From Loxodes magnus (lineage: Eukaryota > Ciliophora > Karyorelictea > Loxodida > Loxodidae), in NCBI GenBank assembly GCA_946699065.1, contig CAMPDV010000043.1:558001-622000 (forward strand): a DNA stretch of 64,000 nt, given 5' to 3'. Positions 1-12,568 of the stretch are shown in pieces (the stretch's first letter is position 1; each line of letters opens with the position of its first letter). A model generated the notes under the pieces. It saw only the letters and a list, made by a program, of their open reading frames with translations. It made no database searches and was not told the DNA's origin. Both the position numbers and the translations under genes were made by a program.

Positions 1-1002
1 GAAACTAGTTAGTCTTCTATAACTATAACGCTAAAAAGCGCCTAAATTTTCCAGAAAGAGCTATTATCTTCTTATGCCTAAATAGAATTTGAAAAGTAAG
101 TGTCTTCCTCTAAATACATTGAAACAAGTAAACACTTAATAGCAAGAACTAAACTGATAAGTTCTCAAAACAAACCTAAATGAAATGAAAGTTTCACATT
201 CGATATTGTAAATCTAAACAAAGCTTCCTACAGAGTAAAGTTAATATCTTTAGACTAATTATCTCAAGTTGAACTAGTAATTGGAAGTTAATCTGCAGAT
301 ATTTGTCCTAAGGATTTTCAGTTACAAGAGAAGTAGTAAATGCAACTATTCAATGATCAGAACAAATATACGGCTTTAGTTGAAATTTATATTTAAAGTA
401 ACATACTAGAACTACCATATTTAATGGAATAAAAAGATTAAATTCAATAAAAGCTAAATCAAAGTTATCGAGAAATCTAGAAAATAAATCAGGTAATTTA
501 GGAAAACTAAGCCAAAATAATGGAATTACAAAGGTTATAGTAAATAAAGAAATATTAAATGCAAAAGTTGTAAATAGTTAATTTACAATATTCAGGAGAA
601 ACTGATAACAGAACTAAATGTAGAATGTGTCAAGCTGGAATTTGCATCACTTTCTAATTTTTTATTTAAATCATTACTTAATTTAAATTTATTGCAATCT
701 CTACTTGGCGCAAGAAAGGGAGCTTCTTGCCCTTAGTTTGAAGAAATAATACACTGATTATATTAAAGAGATTGGTTAGATAATCCTTTAATAAAGAATT
801 ATTCACTTTGAAGCAAAAAGAATAAAATCAACTTTTATGCTGTTAGGAATCTCAAATCCCTTATAAAGAAGTATATGATGAATATGTTCCGTTCATGACT
901 CAGTAATTTGGATTAAATTACTTTAAGAGAACGATTTTATTTCGCATAGTGTCTGGATCCGTGTTTACAGATAATTCTCTATGCATTATAAAAATAAAGT
1001 GA
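1..1002 (+). CDS. C2-domain protein with coiled coil (5' partial)
   Basis: The reading frame is open from base 1, so the N-terminus lies outside the window; 333 residues are visible. Residues ~1-90 look like a C2 domain: beta strands around SITITLKSAQIF, then ARTKLISSQNKPKWNESFTF. The last part matches the canonical C2 signature NPxWNExFxF, and its invariant Trp is encoded by TGA. A Q/K-rich coiled coil follows (about 140-190), then a TKCRMCQAG segment and a hydrophobic stretch. A TGA at 739-741 is read as Trp because coding-like sequence continues after it (EVYDEYVPFMTQQFG). The stop is placed at TGA 1000-1002; TGA 1018-1020 is possible. C2 domains usually bind Ca2+/phospholipid, but full calcium ligands cannot be judged. 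Exact function unknown. Confidence 0.7.
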
Positions 1003-1990
1003 GATCTCCCTTTTAAATGAAAAATAAAAAAAATGGAGTTTAAAAAATAAAGATGCTTAATTAATTAAAATTTTGATTTTAGCTCTAATTAACTTCATAT
1101 AGATATAAAAATAGGAGTCTAGCTTTCATTTTACAATGTTAAATATGTTTAAGAAATAGATAGAATTTTGAATGCACTTATCAAGATATAAATAGCCATT
1201 CATTACCTTTATTTAATAATATATGATATATGTTTATATTTAGAATAAAAGAATCCCATTTTTAAAATCAGATAAAGATATAAATACCTATTTGAGTATA
1301 ATTTAATTTTTTCCTAAAATCTCCTTAAGTCAATATTTTAACTAAATAATTAGTTAGATTAAACTAGTTATAAGGAAGCTAATTATAAGAATGGCTAAAA
1401 GCTTATTTTAATTTAATACTCAATTCATTTCTAACTTTAACTTAGCCTTACTAGTAAAAGGTTAAACATTTAAAATTTTAAAAGTTTATTTTGTAAGAAT
1501 GACTTAATTATAAAATCTTAGCTTGCTTGCAGAGCTTAGTAGTTGCTAAATATATTTATCTTTATTCTTTTTAATAATATAAAGCTTTTATAATCTAAGC
1601 TATTAATTCTTATTATATCAACACTTTGCTTATTTATTTTAAGTTATTATAGATACCTTGCTTAGGCTAAACAAATTTGATTATTTCTATTCTGAAACTT
1701 CTTTATCAAGGTTTAATTGAACGTATAATTAGTATGAGTATAATAAGAAAGAGTAAAAATGTTTATATAGCTTAGACTGAAGGCTCTCTCATAAATAGCT
1801 TTTTTATATTAAAGATTCTTTTTATCACTACAGGTTACACATTTGACAGAATTAAAAGAAAATACTAAATAATAAACTTAACTTAGCTTTGTAAGAGGTG
1901 GATTTAAATTTGGGTTAGTATAAGAAAGTAGTTAAGAATGTTTATTAAAGATAGAAAATAATAAGGTAGTTTACTAATAAATCTTTTAAA
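1003..1990. other. AT-rich intergenic region
   Basis: No protein-like reading frame, tRNA or repeat was recognised. It probably holds the 3' flank of the C2 gene and the 5' flank of the RING gene. Confidence 0.5.
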
Positions 1991-3922
1991 ATGAAGTTTT
2001 GCTTTTTTTGCAAAGACAACTTAAAAGATCCTATTAAGTTACCTGGTTGTTATCATATCTTTTGCCGTTAATGTGTTAAGCAAGTTTTGCTACTTTAGTC
2101 GATTAAGTAGAACACCAAAAATTTAAAGGTAATGAACTGTGTTTTATGTGGTAGATAATCAGATCTAAATCTTCAAAAAATAACTTAGTTAGAAAATTGT
2201 GATAGTTTGGAATGCTAAATTTGTACAGGGAACAGTGAGTTTTACTGTAACGAATGTGAAATATTAATATGTAAAAATTGCTCTCTTACAGGACATGTAT
2301 TACATAAGTAAGAAGACCTCGTCTATTCTAAAAGGGTTGATATTTGCTAAGATCATTTCAAAGAATGAATCTACTTTTGTGTCTAGGATAAGCAAGCTTG
2401 CTGTGTTATGTGTGGCTAGCTAAACCATAAAAATCATGATTTAATTGAACTCTTCAATGCAAGAGAGATTTTAAATACTGAAGTATAAACTTATAAGTAG
2501 AGTCTGCCTAAATTTCATTAATATCTTAAGTAACTTCACAAAGAGTATTAATACGAGTTGGAAAAGTTAGAAACTGCCAAATAGTCATCACATGATGTTT
2601 TATAACGTTCAGTTAAGCAAATAGAAGCCCAGCTTAAGGCTTATGTAGATAAGACTTTAAAATAGCTAGATGAAACAATTTAGATAAAGACAGAAGCTTT
2701 GAATATAGAGCTAGAAAAGATATAAGCAGTTTAAAATATTTTAAAGCAGCAGAAAAACTTCAACAATAGTTCTGGAAGTGAATTTATTAACACTTATGAA
2801 AAAATTAGGGAACTTCTAAATTTGCCACTTCCTAGCAAAGCTCATCACATTGATTTTAAATTTGGACTACACTTTGAAGATACTTTAAAAATTATTTAAA
2901 AATTCATGGAGTTTAAATTAAAGGTGAGCACAAGCAAAGTCGAAGGATTTTTATAGTAAGATGTTAGATCAAGAATGATAAAATAAGATTAAGAAAAATG
3001 ACAACTTAAAACATAAATGCCTATATTATCTAGGCCTTAAACAGCAAGAGGACCACTTGCTAGACGCCCTATGACTCCTTTAACTTCGTAATAGTAAAAT
3101 TAGGATTTCATGATTTTCGTAAATGAAAGCTTTATCTTTTCCTACAATGTGAAATCTAAATAATGCAGAAAAATTACTAGTGATCATAAAATTGCTTAAT
3201 AGCCAGTAGTTGTTTATCTTCCTTGTGGTTAAGCATTAATTATAGGAGGTCTTTTTGGAAAAGACGTTTCTACGAAATGCTTAATATACACTCCTTTATC
3301 ATAAAAATTATAATTAACATCCAGCTTAAAAGTCGGCAGAGTATATCATAGTGGAATAGGAATAAAGGATGGAGCAGTGGTTCTTGGAGGAAATGACCAC
3401 ATTGGTGAGCCTATTTCGGCAGTTGAAAAGTTCGTTCAGTAAAACGAGAGATGATTATAATTATGTCCATGTGAACCACCACCAGGAGCTTCACCTGCAA
3501 GTTGCTTCTTGCCTAATATTTAAAAAATTTATGTTTTTGGGGGTACCTTTGAATTAAAACCTTGCTAGACTATTAGGGAATATAGTTTCTTAATGGATAA
3601 GTGAAAGATTCTAGAGATCTAACTAGCACAACCTTCATGCTTTTTAGGTTGTGCTCCTTTAGCAGGAAATTACGTCTTAATTTACGGAGAGCACATGGAC
3701 AAAATGTTTAGATTTGAAGCAGATGTCAACATTTCTTCTGCTGGAAGGAAGTAAAAAAACTTATTAGAAACAGAAAGGAACTGCAAAGGAAATTGGTTTA
3801 AAGATCAAGCAATAGTCAAAGATTAACACGTATTGAATTTTGATTGGCATGGAAATTTATGTGATTATGATCTTACTACAAGAAAGTGGAAAATAATCCA
3901 ACTAGATCTTTTCAAATCTTGA
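1991..3922 (+). CDS. RING / B-box / coiled-coil / kelch protein (TRIM-like)
   Basis: A single uninterrupted 643-residue frame ends at TGA 3920-3922. A C3HC4 RING finger is at residues ~4-58 (CFFC, then CYHIFCRQC, then CVLC). It is followed by B-box-type zinc sites (CQIC..CNEC..CKNC, then CQDHFKEWIYFC..CVMCGQLNHKNH). The Trp in the second B-box is TGA-encoded. A Q/K/E-rich coiled coil (~170-260) leads to a C-terminal kelch-like propeller with blade motifs ALIIGG, GAVVLGG and KIYVFGG. This is the domain order of TRIM-type E3 ubiquitin ligases: RING recruits E2, the kelch region probably binds substrate. Ligase activity and target are inferred. Start is the first ATG, immediately before the RING. 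No intron is needed. Confidence 0.88.
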
Positions 3923-4731
3923 TATATCTTTAGCTATAAAAATTTAATTTTTTACCCTTTTTTAAATAATTTAAACATAAAAATTCATCAAATTTTCAAC
4001 TATCAAATAATTAGGCTAGATAAAAATCCCAACTCTATTCTCTTAATATAAAGCTTTAAAATACGAAAAAATAAAGGTATTAACTAAATTTATATAGCTA
4101 TTATAAGTCATAGTTATCTGCTTTTCTCATTCGAATATAATAATAATAAGTCTACACTCTTCTTTATAACTTATTATTAGAAGATAAGAAAGGAAGACTA
4201 TCTAAATCTTATTTTTAAATGCTCTTATAAAAGTAACTTTAATTATTTTTTAACTTCATCCCAACTTTTGGTCTCAAAAAGATAGAATAAAATTAAACTT
4301 TTTAAATAAAGCAATCTTCATTAATTGATCTCATTGATTCCTAAAGCTTATAAAATGGATATAGCTTTATCTTTATTTAAAATTTAAGTAGTAATACTAG
4401 TCGAAAGCAATATAATTATCCTAACTGAAGAGATATAAAAGACATTATAAAAGCATAGCTTTATTAATTAAAAACCAGTTTGATTTTGATGATTTTTTGA
4501 TTACAATAAAATGTTTACCTATAACTTAAAAATAGTATAAATTAGAATTTAACTTATAGTTAACTAATAAATCTCTGCTATTTTATTATTTAATGCTATT
4601 ACTTAAATTATACTTAATCAATAGCTTTAGTGCTTTAGTTTAAAGATTTAAGTTTTGATATGACTATAAATTGGAATTTAAAGATCTAAAGTAAAGTTAA
4701 AGTTTTTTATAGTTTTTAAAGAGATGAATAA
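3923..4731. other. AT-rich intergenic region between convergent genes
   Basis: No coding, RNA or repeat structure recognised. It separates the 3' ends of the RING gene (+) and the GNAT-like gene (-). Confidence 0.5.
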
Positions 4732-5520
4732 TCAAAGCTTTGCATCAGGAAGTAATCTAGATCTATATAGAGTTGCCTCTCTACATTTCAAAATATTCTT
4801 ATTTTATTCTAAGTTTTACCAATTTTCGCTTACATCTTTGAAAACCTTTTTACCTTAGTAATCGAAATCTTTATAGATAACTGAATGAACTATATAAAGT
4901 TTTTAAGTTAGAAAGCATATTCTATATGTAATTGGATTCGTAGTTCAACCATATCAATAGCGATATCCCTTTTAAGTACCAACAATTAAACTTAGATTCC
5001 CTAACTTTTCAGATACTTTGGTTCCTGAAAATCTGTAATCGACCCAAGCAGTTTCTCCATTTAATACTTTTCCTCTTGGTTAGTTTAAAATTTCTTATGG
5101 TAAATTTTATTCTAATTATAGTTGCAATTTATGAATAGGGGATTTATTCCATTCATTAGGGTTATTATAAGCGGGTTTTAAATCATGCATATCTGCTATA
5201 TAATGAGCTCCTATTATTTTGTTAGTTGTTAAATCAATTGCAATTGTTGAAACTCCACCTTTCACCAAGCAAGGTCAAAGTTATTCCCATTACAACCTTC
5301 TCATTTCTTCTGACATCTTAAGCGTTTTAGCTAAGACTTCATGATCATTATACCATTTTATATAAGCGAAGCAACCTTCTTTATCCTATTCTTTCAAAAC
5401 ATCGTATCCAATATTCCCATCTATTAGCAAGTATTTCCTGAAAGTCGATTCCTATTCTTGCTATTAAGAAATCTTTAACTTAGTAAATTAATTAAACAAA
5501 TCAAGAGGTTCCTTTGACAT
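4732..5520 (-). CDS. GNAT-like acetyltransferase-fold protein
   Basis: 262 residues from ATG (5520-5518) to TGA (4734-4732), intronless. The segment KGGVSTIAIDLTTNKIIGAH resembles the central beta4 hairpin of GNAT N-acetyltransferases of the arylalkylamine/dopamine type, in which a strand with VAxDxxTGxIVGA precedes the acetyl-CoA site. Just before it, QLWPCLVKGG contains a TGA-encoded Trp; the preceding QW uses TGG, so both Trp codons are used in one gene. The C-terminal half (TQKGYRYWYGWTTNP) fits the region after the acetyl-CoA loop, but a clear Q/RxxGxG/A motif is not evident. Catalysis is therefore uncertain; it could be a diverged or non-catalytic member. Confidence 0.6.
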
Positions 5521-7415
5521 TTTTTTCAGCTACTAGATTTAGTACTTTAGATTTAAAATATGAATCCACATAATTAAACATTTAAGAATACGTATTGACA
5601 CCTTTAAAATCTATGAGCCTTTAATTTTAAGTTAAAAATGATTCCTACTACAAATACTTTATATTCGCAGTACAGATTTTAAGGGCAATACTAGGTTCAG
5701 TATCACGTTGCTGCTTTAATTACTTTTTTATTTTATTATATATTATCTAAAGTCTAAAGTTATTGCTTAATAGTATTAATTAGAACAAATTTGGAATTCT
5801 GCTTCCTCTAACTAATTTATCTTTACTCTTTTAATTTTATTAAGTTATCTATATAAGCTTATTTCTATAAGTTTCATTCTCTTATAACTTTTGGATGAAT
5901 TAAAGAAATTCTCTCTTCTAACTCTAGCAATGTAAAATACAGAGAGGGAATGATTTTTGTAGAAAATGATTGATACTAAATACTTTATTCCTCTTAATCT
6001 CCTTATGCTTTATATATGAATAAGAGTTAATAATTAGAAATTAGAAATTACTCAGTTCCATGTAATAGTTTCATTCAAATAGATCTCACATGATGTATAT
6101 TGTGAGAGTTTTTAAGCAAGTATAGAGAAAATAGTTAATTAAATTTGTAATAAGTATAAAGTTATTCCATTTAGTACAAAAAGGCTAGATAATTAAATAA
6201 GTAGAAGCTAATTAATCATATAATCCTTTACTTTAAACCAAGAAAGCTTATTTAAAATACAACTATCTAATTCTATTACTTATACAAGCATCATCTATCA
6301 ATCCAAATTATAGATATATCTAGAAACTAAGGCAATAAAATAGAATAAAGGAAGAAAAAGTAATATTAGCAAAAATAATAAGCTTTATATATTAAAATGA
6401 GAAATATTAGCCTAATATATTTATTTAAATTATTCATAGCATTCTAATCTAGCTAATACCAGAAAAATTATTGAAATATACCTTATTGGATTATTTTCTT
6501 TATTAGCAGTCTACATTTATTTGCATTGCATTTATTATATTTTTAATATCTTTTTATAAATTTTAAAGGTAAGATATTATTTTCTTGGACTAACTAATAA
6601 CAATTAAATCTAAAATTTAACAATTTAACTAATTTCTGGAGAAAGGTTTAGCTTTTATTTTTAATAATTGAAGATTCCAAATAGGTAAGTAAAGCGTTAT
6701 TTACTCAATGGATATTATAATAATGTGCAATTATAGTGTAAAAGGATTATAAATCATAAGCTTAAGAATATAATTTCTAAAGTATTAAGTTCTTATAATT
6801 ATGATATAGATTTAGCTAATATATCTATGATATTTAATAAAGTTGGCTATTAATCATTTTATCAACAAAAATCTACTATTTGTAAGTTAGTATCAAGTTT
6901 AATATATGCATATTTAAAAGCACTGGAACATTTAAGTCAACCTAGCAGTTGCATGACTAAATCATTAATATTTAATACTTATTAATTAATGCCATTATTA
7001 TTAGAAAAACTTAAAAATGGAATGTATTAGAAACTTACAAATCTATAGAATTTTCTAAGTTGGATATAATAATTGCTTTTAAAATAATAAGAATAGCTTA
7101 TAAATTTGGTACAAATTCATCTAGTTTTAACTAATACTTAATAAGATTATTATTTATTAATAGAAACTCTTGCACTTTATTGATCAAAGCCATTTGTTAA
7201 TTCTTAACTTTAACAAGATTCAATTAATTTTTGGGAAAAGCTGAGTTGCTATAAATAATAAAGTATTCTTTATTAGATTTGTAATATTATTTGAAAAGAG
7301 CTAAAGGCAATACAACAGAGATTCTAATTAGAGTTATTAGTAGCAACAGGAGATAGATAATAGTATAGTAAGATTTGATTTAATAAGTATTATATTTAGA
7401 ATAGTTAAACTGTTC
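5521..7415. other. AT-rich intergenic region
   Basis: About 1.9 kb with no recognisable gene. TGA-only open frames of 50-100 codons occur as expected by chance at this base composition and have no domain-like content. Confidence 0.45.
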
Positions 7416-8576
7416 TCAAATGTCAAGCAAGATACGTATTGGATCTTCAACACACTTTTTAACTGTTTTTAAAAAGATAGAAGCTTCTCTTCCATCAATA
7501 AGCCTATGATCGTAAGTGAGAACGATGTTCATGATTGGACGAGTAATAATTTCGCTTCCTTTTACAATAGGCTTATTTTCAATACTATACATTCCTAGTA
7601 TTGCACTCTAACCTGAATTTAGAATGGGAGTTCCAAAAATGCTTCCATAAATTCCACCATTTGAAATAGTAAATGTTCCACCTTATAATTCTTCAAGAGA
7701 TAATTTGCCATCTCTTGCTCTCTTTGCTAAATCATTTAATTTTTTTTCAATATCAGCAAAGCTAAGATTTTAAACATTGTGGATGGCTGGAACAACTAAA
7801 CCTGTTGGTGTAGCGACTGCACATGCAATATCGATATAATTTCTATGAACAATTTCATCACCATCAATAAAGGAATTTACTATAGGTTATCTTTATAATG
7901 CAAAGCTGCAAGCTTTAAAAAATATGGACATAAATCCAAGTTTAACTCCATGAGTTTAGGCAAATTCTTCTTGGAATTACTTCCTTAAATCCATATACTA
8001 TCCCATATCAATTTGTTAAAATGTAGTTAAACTGACAGTTGTGTTTTGAGCCTTTTTCATATTTGCTGCAATAGTTTTTCTCATTCTTTTCATCTTTTCT
8101 TTTGAATCTGTTCTTTGATAGTTTGATGCTTAACTTTATTTTAAATCTTTTTTTACTTCTGGTTGTGCTTCTTTTGGTCTTTCTATTTTTTGTTCTTTTG
8201 GCTAAGTAGTTTGCTAAGGAGCTTTTTATTCTTGGCTTTATGGCTTTTCTTATTGTGGTTTTGCTTTTGCTTCCTCAGTTGGAGTTTATTTGGTTTAAGA
8301 TTGAATTTTATCAGTATCAATTTCGCATAAAGATTGGCCTACCTTTACCGTAGAGCCAGGTCCAAAGTTTTGAGAAATAATAGTACCAGTGAAAGGAGAA
8401 AACACGTCAAGGCTTCCTTTGTCGCCTTCAACTATACATAATGGATCATCCTCTTTAACAAATTAGCCAACTTTTACTGACCAGTTTTTTACATCACCTT
8501 CTAAAACTGATTCAGATCCTGTTTTAAATATAACTTTTTCTATGCTAAAAAATCGCCTAAATCTACGAAGCATCAT
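7416..8576 (-). CDS. DLST: Dihydrolipoyl succinyltransferase, E2 of 2-oxoglutarate dehydrogenase
   Basis: 386 residues, ATG 8576 to TGA 7418-7416, no intron. The enzyme transfers succinyl from lipoamide to CoA in the mitochondrial TCA-cycle complex. A basic N-terminus ([11 protein letters not shown]) suits a mitochondrial import signal. A lipoyl domain spans ~12-85 with the lipoylated Lys in EGDKGS (Lys53). A Q/K/P-rich linker (~88-150) has no visible E3-binding domain, as in other DLSTs. The catalytic domain follows (~155-386) with [34 protein letters not shown] and the active-site [10 protein letters not shown]; the chain ends [10 protein letters not shown], close to the DLST ending LLLDL. 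The ending and short linker favour succinyl- over acetyl-transferase. Confidence 0.96.
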
Positions 8577-10033
8577 TTTTAATTATTTAGTAATTGTTTA
8601 TTAAATTTTCAATATAATCATTTTAAATCTTTTCTATATATATCTCCTTCCCCTTTTCCTTCCCTTACAGCCTTTATCTTATTAAAATAAATAGATTCTT
8701 AACTTAGAAAGCTACTATAAGTAGTTATTATTTCTAATACCAATAAAGTAGAAAGTGTAAATATAAGCTTCTTCATTTTTAAATTAAAGTGCTAATTAAA
8801 GTTTATTGTCTTTACTAATTAAACTTCCTATCTTTTTATTCTTTAAAGCTCTTCAGAAAAGCTAAATATGCTCTCCTATATTTAATTTAATAAAGCTTTC
8901 ATTCTTGAAAATTTAAGATAAAGCACGTAATTTGAGAGTTTATAGCATAAAATAGTTAAAATTGAAAAGAATAGTAAAGAAGTAGAAGAAATGTTTAATT
9001 AATAATAATAGATAAGAGTAACTGACATCTGTAGCTAATTTATTATGTTTGATTCACTATTTTTTCTAAATCTATTTAGTGTTTATTTTAATAATTTTCA
9101 AATGATGATATCATAATGATAGTTAAAATTGGTCTTTAGATAAATAAAATATAATGCTATTTTTTAATATTATTAATATCATATGCATTTAGTAAATTTA
9201 ATCTAATAGTTAGTTTTCCTTTTGATTAAGTTTATATTAATTACATATGCTTTAACTTTTCTATATTATGATTAAGTAGCTATTTTTATTTATTCTAATT
9301 AATATTTATCTGCTAACCTATTTAAGTTATTAAATTATAGTTGTGAATAAAGCTAATTAGATATATATCTATTGAAGATACTAGGTAAATAATAATAGCT
9401 ATTCTGTCTATTTGAATTGCTGTAGGTTTCTCTTTTTCTTTATATTTAATACTTATTTTTATTTCTCAAACTTATTCATTGCTTCTTTCTAGTTGTCAAA
9501 AGTAACGGAGAAAAATAGAATTTGAGTCTATTGATTAAAAATCATTCATTTAACTCTACCAAAAATATCTTTAAAGCTTTAAGTATGTATCAAATAGTAA
9601 AATCAGAATAAACTTGGCTGCTATATTTAAAATTTATATTAGAAACTAGAAATCTTATAAATTAGTCTTATTTATCTACAAGCTTTATCAATAAAGAAGA
9701 GTATAAGATTTAATCCAATCTCTGTAAACAATCAATTATTAGAAGAAAAAGGTAATTATAGTTATCAATTAAAAGTACCTTATGGTCTTTAAAAATAAAT
9801 AACATAATATCTTAGTTATTCTAGCATCAATATTTATCATTTTAAGTGAATCCTAAATAAAATAGAAAAACATTTATTTAAAAGTGTTAACATCAGAGCT
9901 TACTATTTAATTATCTTAGTTAAGAATCAGTTACGGATAAGAAATAAGTTTGAATGAGTTGTAAAGCAAGTAGACTAAATATAAATAAAGAAAATTTTAA
10001 CGTATATTTTGACTAAGTTAAAATACAAAATAA
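8577..10033. other. AT-rich intergenic region
   Basis: About 1.5 kb with no recognisable gene, RNA or repeat. It should contain the DLST promoter next to 8577 and the PP2C 3' flank. Confidence 0.45.
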
Positions 10034-11317
10034 TCACTATAATGTTTTGCTATAAACTTTATTGTTTCTATATTCTTGCACTTTGTTTACGAAGCTTTCA
10101 AAAGCTATAATTATCACTGTGACATTATCATATGTGCGTCTATTAAGTGATTCTCTTATTACTGCTTCAACAGCTAATTAAATTTGAAACTAAACTTCAA
10201 ATGATCCTTAATTCTACTTCACTGTATTTCATATTATTTTAATAATTTCTTCATTAGAAAGCCTATCAAAAATTCCGTCACTGGCAATTACAATAAAGTC
10301 AGACTCTTACGAGATCTTAAAAACTCTTATTTCTGGAACTGCTATTATAACATTAGGATTGCCTCCCAATCTTTTTACTTTTGCTTGCACATCTCCAAAT
10401 GTTCTAGATACCTAAATATATTATAAAAATACACTTAATCTTCCAGGAAAAACTCTTCAAGGTAATAAAGTTTAAACCATTTTATTTGCTGCTTAAGCTT
10501 AATATATTTATCCGCCTGCTTACTAAATTCTAGTTCGCTCAAAATAAGGCTTATGATCATTACTTAATTGATGTGCTTTATTACCTCCGGAAACTGACAT
10601 AATAGCTCGACTATCACCTACATTTGCAACGTATACAAATTCTTTGATAAATAACACAGTACAAGCACAACTTCCAGAGCTATCGATGATTATATCTTAA
10701 TGTAGTGCCTTTGATAAAAAGACTTATTCAGCTTGCTTAAATCCATTAATTATAGCATCTTTGGGATTTTTAGGAAAGTTATTTTCTTTGAAGATGAGCG
10801 AATGCAAATTATCTCTTAAAAATTCAGCACAAGTAGCTCCTCCATGACCATCATAAACTGCAAAAAAGCTAACATGTAGATCATTACATTCTGGTTTCTA
10901 TGCACTCAAAATAATAGAAACTCTATCTTCATTATAAGTTCTAACAATTCCTGAGTTTGTATTAGCTGCATAAGCTTTAATTATGCCAGAAGCTGTTAAA
11001 TTACTTTTTTATTCTACTTCTTAATTGGGGCTTTTTTACATTACAGGAATTCTTAATTGCTCTCTCATAGTTTCTGCCTACTTTGCTTAAACAGGAATTA
11101 TACTTTAACCCTTAAAAAATCTATTTTCAACAGGAGGCAAAAATCCAAGCTATTTTTTTAAGGTACTGATTTTCTTGCTAACATCTTAGGAATTTCGTGT
11201 TGAGAAAGGAAACTTTTCATAGCCTAACTAAAGTAATTTAAAGGGACTTTAAAGGGAGGGGAGTACATCATAATGCGTTTTCAACGATTTGCCCCTAGTT
11301 TTATTTTAATTAATCAT
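10034..11317 (-). CDS. PP2C-family Ser/Thr protein phosphatase
   Basis: 427 residues from ATG (11317) to TGA (10036-10034), no intron. All key PPM/PP2C motifs are present in order: RTYNEDRVSI (acidic metal ligands), FFAVYDGHGG (metal-binding Asp/Gly), YVANVGDSRA, VSRTFGDVQ, VIASDGIFD and YDNVTVII (metal-binding Asp). Such enzymes remove phosphate from Ser/Thr using two Mn2+/Mg2+ ions. A ~110-residue N-terminal extension (YEKFPFSTRNSQDVSKK) has no recognised domain. A TGA-encoded Trp occurs in KIIWNTVK. The start is the first ATG of the frame; the frame stays open from there into the conserved region. Substrate unknown. Confidence 0.95.
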
Positions 11318-11777
11318 TTTTAAATGAATACTATAAGTCAGTGAGTATTTTATAATATCCATATAAACTTCTAAGTATTAAACTCCTTATTTTCAGTTTT
11401 TTACTTTATCTATATTATTCATAGTTTGCCTTTTCATTATTAGCAACTCTTCACTTCACACAATATCATTAGCTTTCAATTCTAACTTTAATATATCTTT
11501 TACCTTCTCCCTAATAAAGGAAAATGTCTTCACTTAGTTTCGTATCTTCCACTGAAGTATCAAATGTTTAATTAATACAACAAAAATGAAATAGGGTAAG
11601 AAATAAAGCAGCTAATCGTACTCAGAGCTATAATAAAGCTAAAAGATTGCTCCAAAAGGCATTTAAGCTGATTTACTAAGGTTTAGCAGTAAATGGATTA
11701 TAGCAACAGTAAAAGATAAGGAAAGGATTAGATAATTAAAGTATTTAAATGAAAAAAAATCTAATAAATATTCAAAA
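11318..11777. other. Short intergenic spacer between two minus-strand genes
   Basis: 460 bp of AT-rich DNA between the start of the PP2C gene and the 3' end of the membrane-protein gene. No gene or structured element recognised. Confidence 0.5.
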
Positions 11778-12568
11778 TCAGTTTGGTAGAGCCTAAGGTT
11801 GATTTTCTCCTCTTTTTAAATATTAATTATAAGCAGCCTCAAAAAATGTTTTTATTTCTGTCGCATATCCTTTGCCTATATTTCAGAAATTAGTAACTGG
11901 ATCTCCTGGAAGCATATATTATAAGCTTGGAAGAACTAAGAGGAAATAGAAATCAAAGCATAAGAATATTCAGGTTGTTACTGAGTAAATAACTGACCAG
12001 TTCTCATTTCCTCCAATTTTGAAGAGATCAATAATCATACCAATTGAATCAAGCAAGGTACAACATGCTGTTATAAAAAAGTAAAGAGCAAAAGGTCTTT
12101 TGGATTTTGTTAACTCTTACATAAAATTATTAGAAGTTGAATTAGTTATTTCAACTAAAGAATCAGGCAGTTCATCTAGTAGTTTATGAGATTGGGGAAG
12201 GTAGTACAATAAACGATATCCAAAGATAGGTCTCACTAAATGTAAAATATGTAGCCAAACTTAGGCCATTACTATTCCATTAATAAAATGCAAAAGCATC
12301 TACACAACCGTTATAGAAATTTCAAGCAAGCTTTGCCAATAAATTGCTTATCTAAAGGAATGCTATATATTAAATATAATTAACTTACTAACAATATTTC
12401 AGCTTTCACCGACATTAAAGCAGCTTAAAGAAACCTCTTTGTCAGATTAGGCTCTTATTATTGTACTAGAGGCGAAGATGATAAAGGTCCAACGATGAGT
12501 TCATCTTAAGATTAACCTGTATCATAGCTATCTTCTTTTATAACAAAATCTTTATCATCTAAACTCAT
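11778..12568 (-). CDS. Multi-pass membrane protein of unknown function, one 26-nt intron
   Basis: 254 residues after splicing. The N-terminus (MSLDDKDFVIKEDSYDTG) is acidic and polar; hydrophobic segments follow at HFINGIVMAQVWLHILHLV, ALYFFITACCTLLDSIGMII and VTTWIFLCFDFYFLLVLP, giving three to four membrane passes. A frame break at 12363-12388 is resolved exactly by a 26-nt intron (minus strand GTAAGT...TATAG). Without it the downstream protein-like frame is lost; with it the total is 255 codons including TGA 11780-11778. A second in-frame TGA two codons later could be the true stop. TGA codes Trp in VTTWIF and TNFWNIG. Family not recognised. Confidence 0.75.
12363..12388 (-). other. 26-nt spliceosomal intron
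   Basis: On the minus strand it begins GTAAGT and ends ATATAG. Removing it joins SVKAEILL to HSFRQAIYWQ in frame. It is almost pure A/T, unlike the flanking exons. Confidence 0.85.
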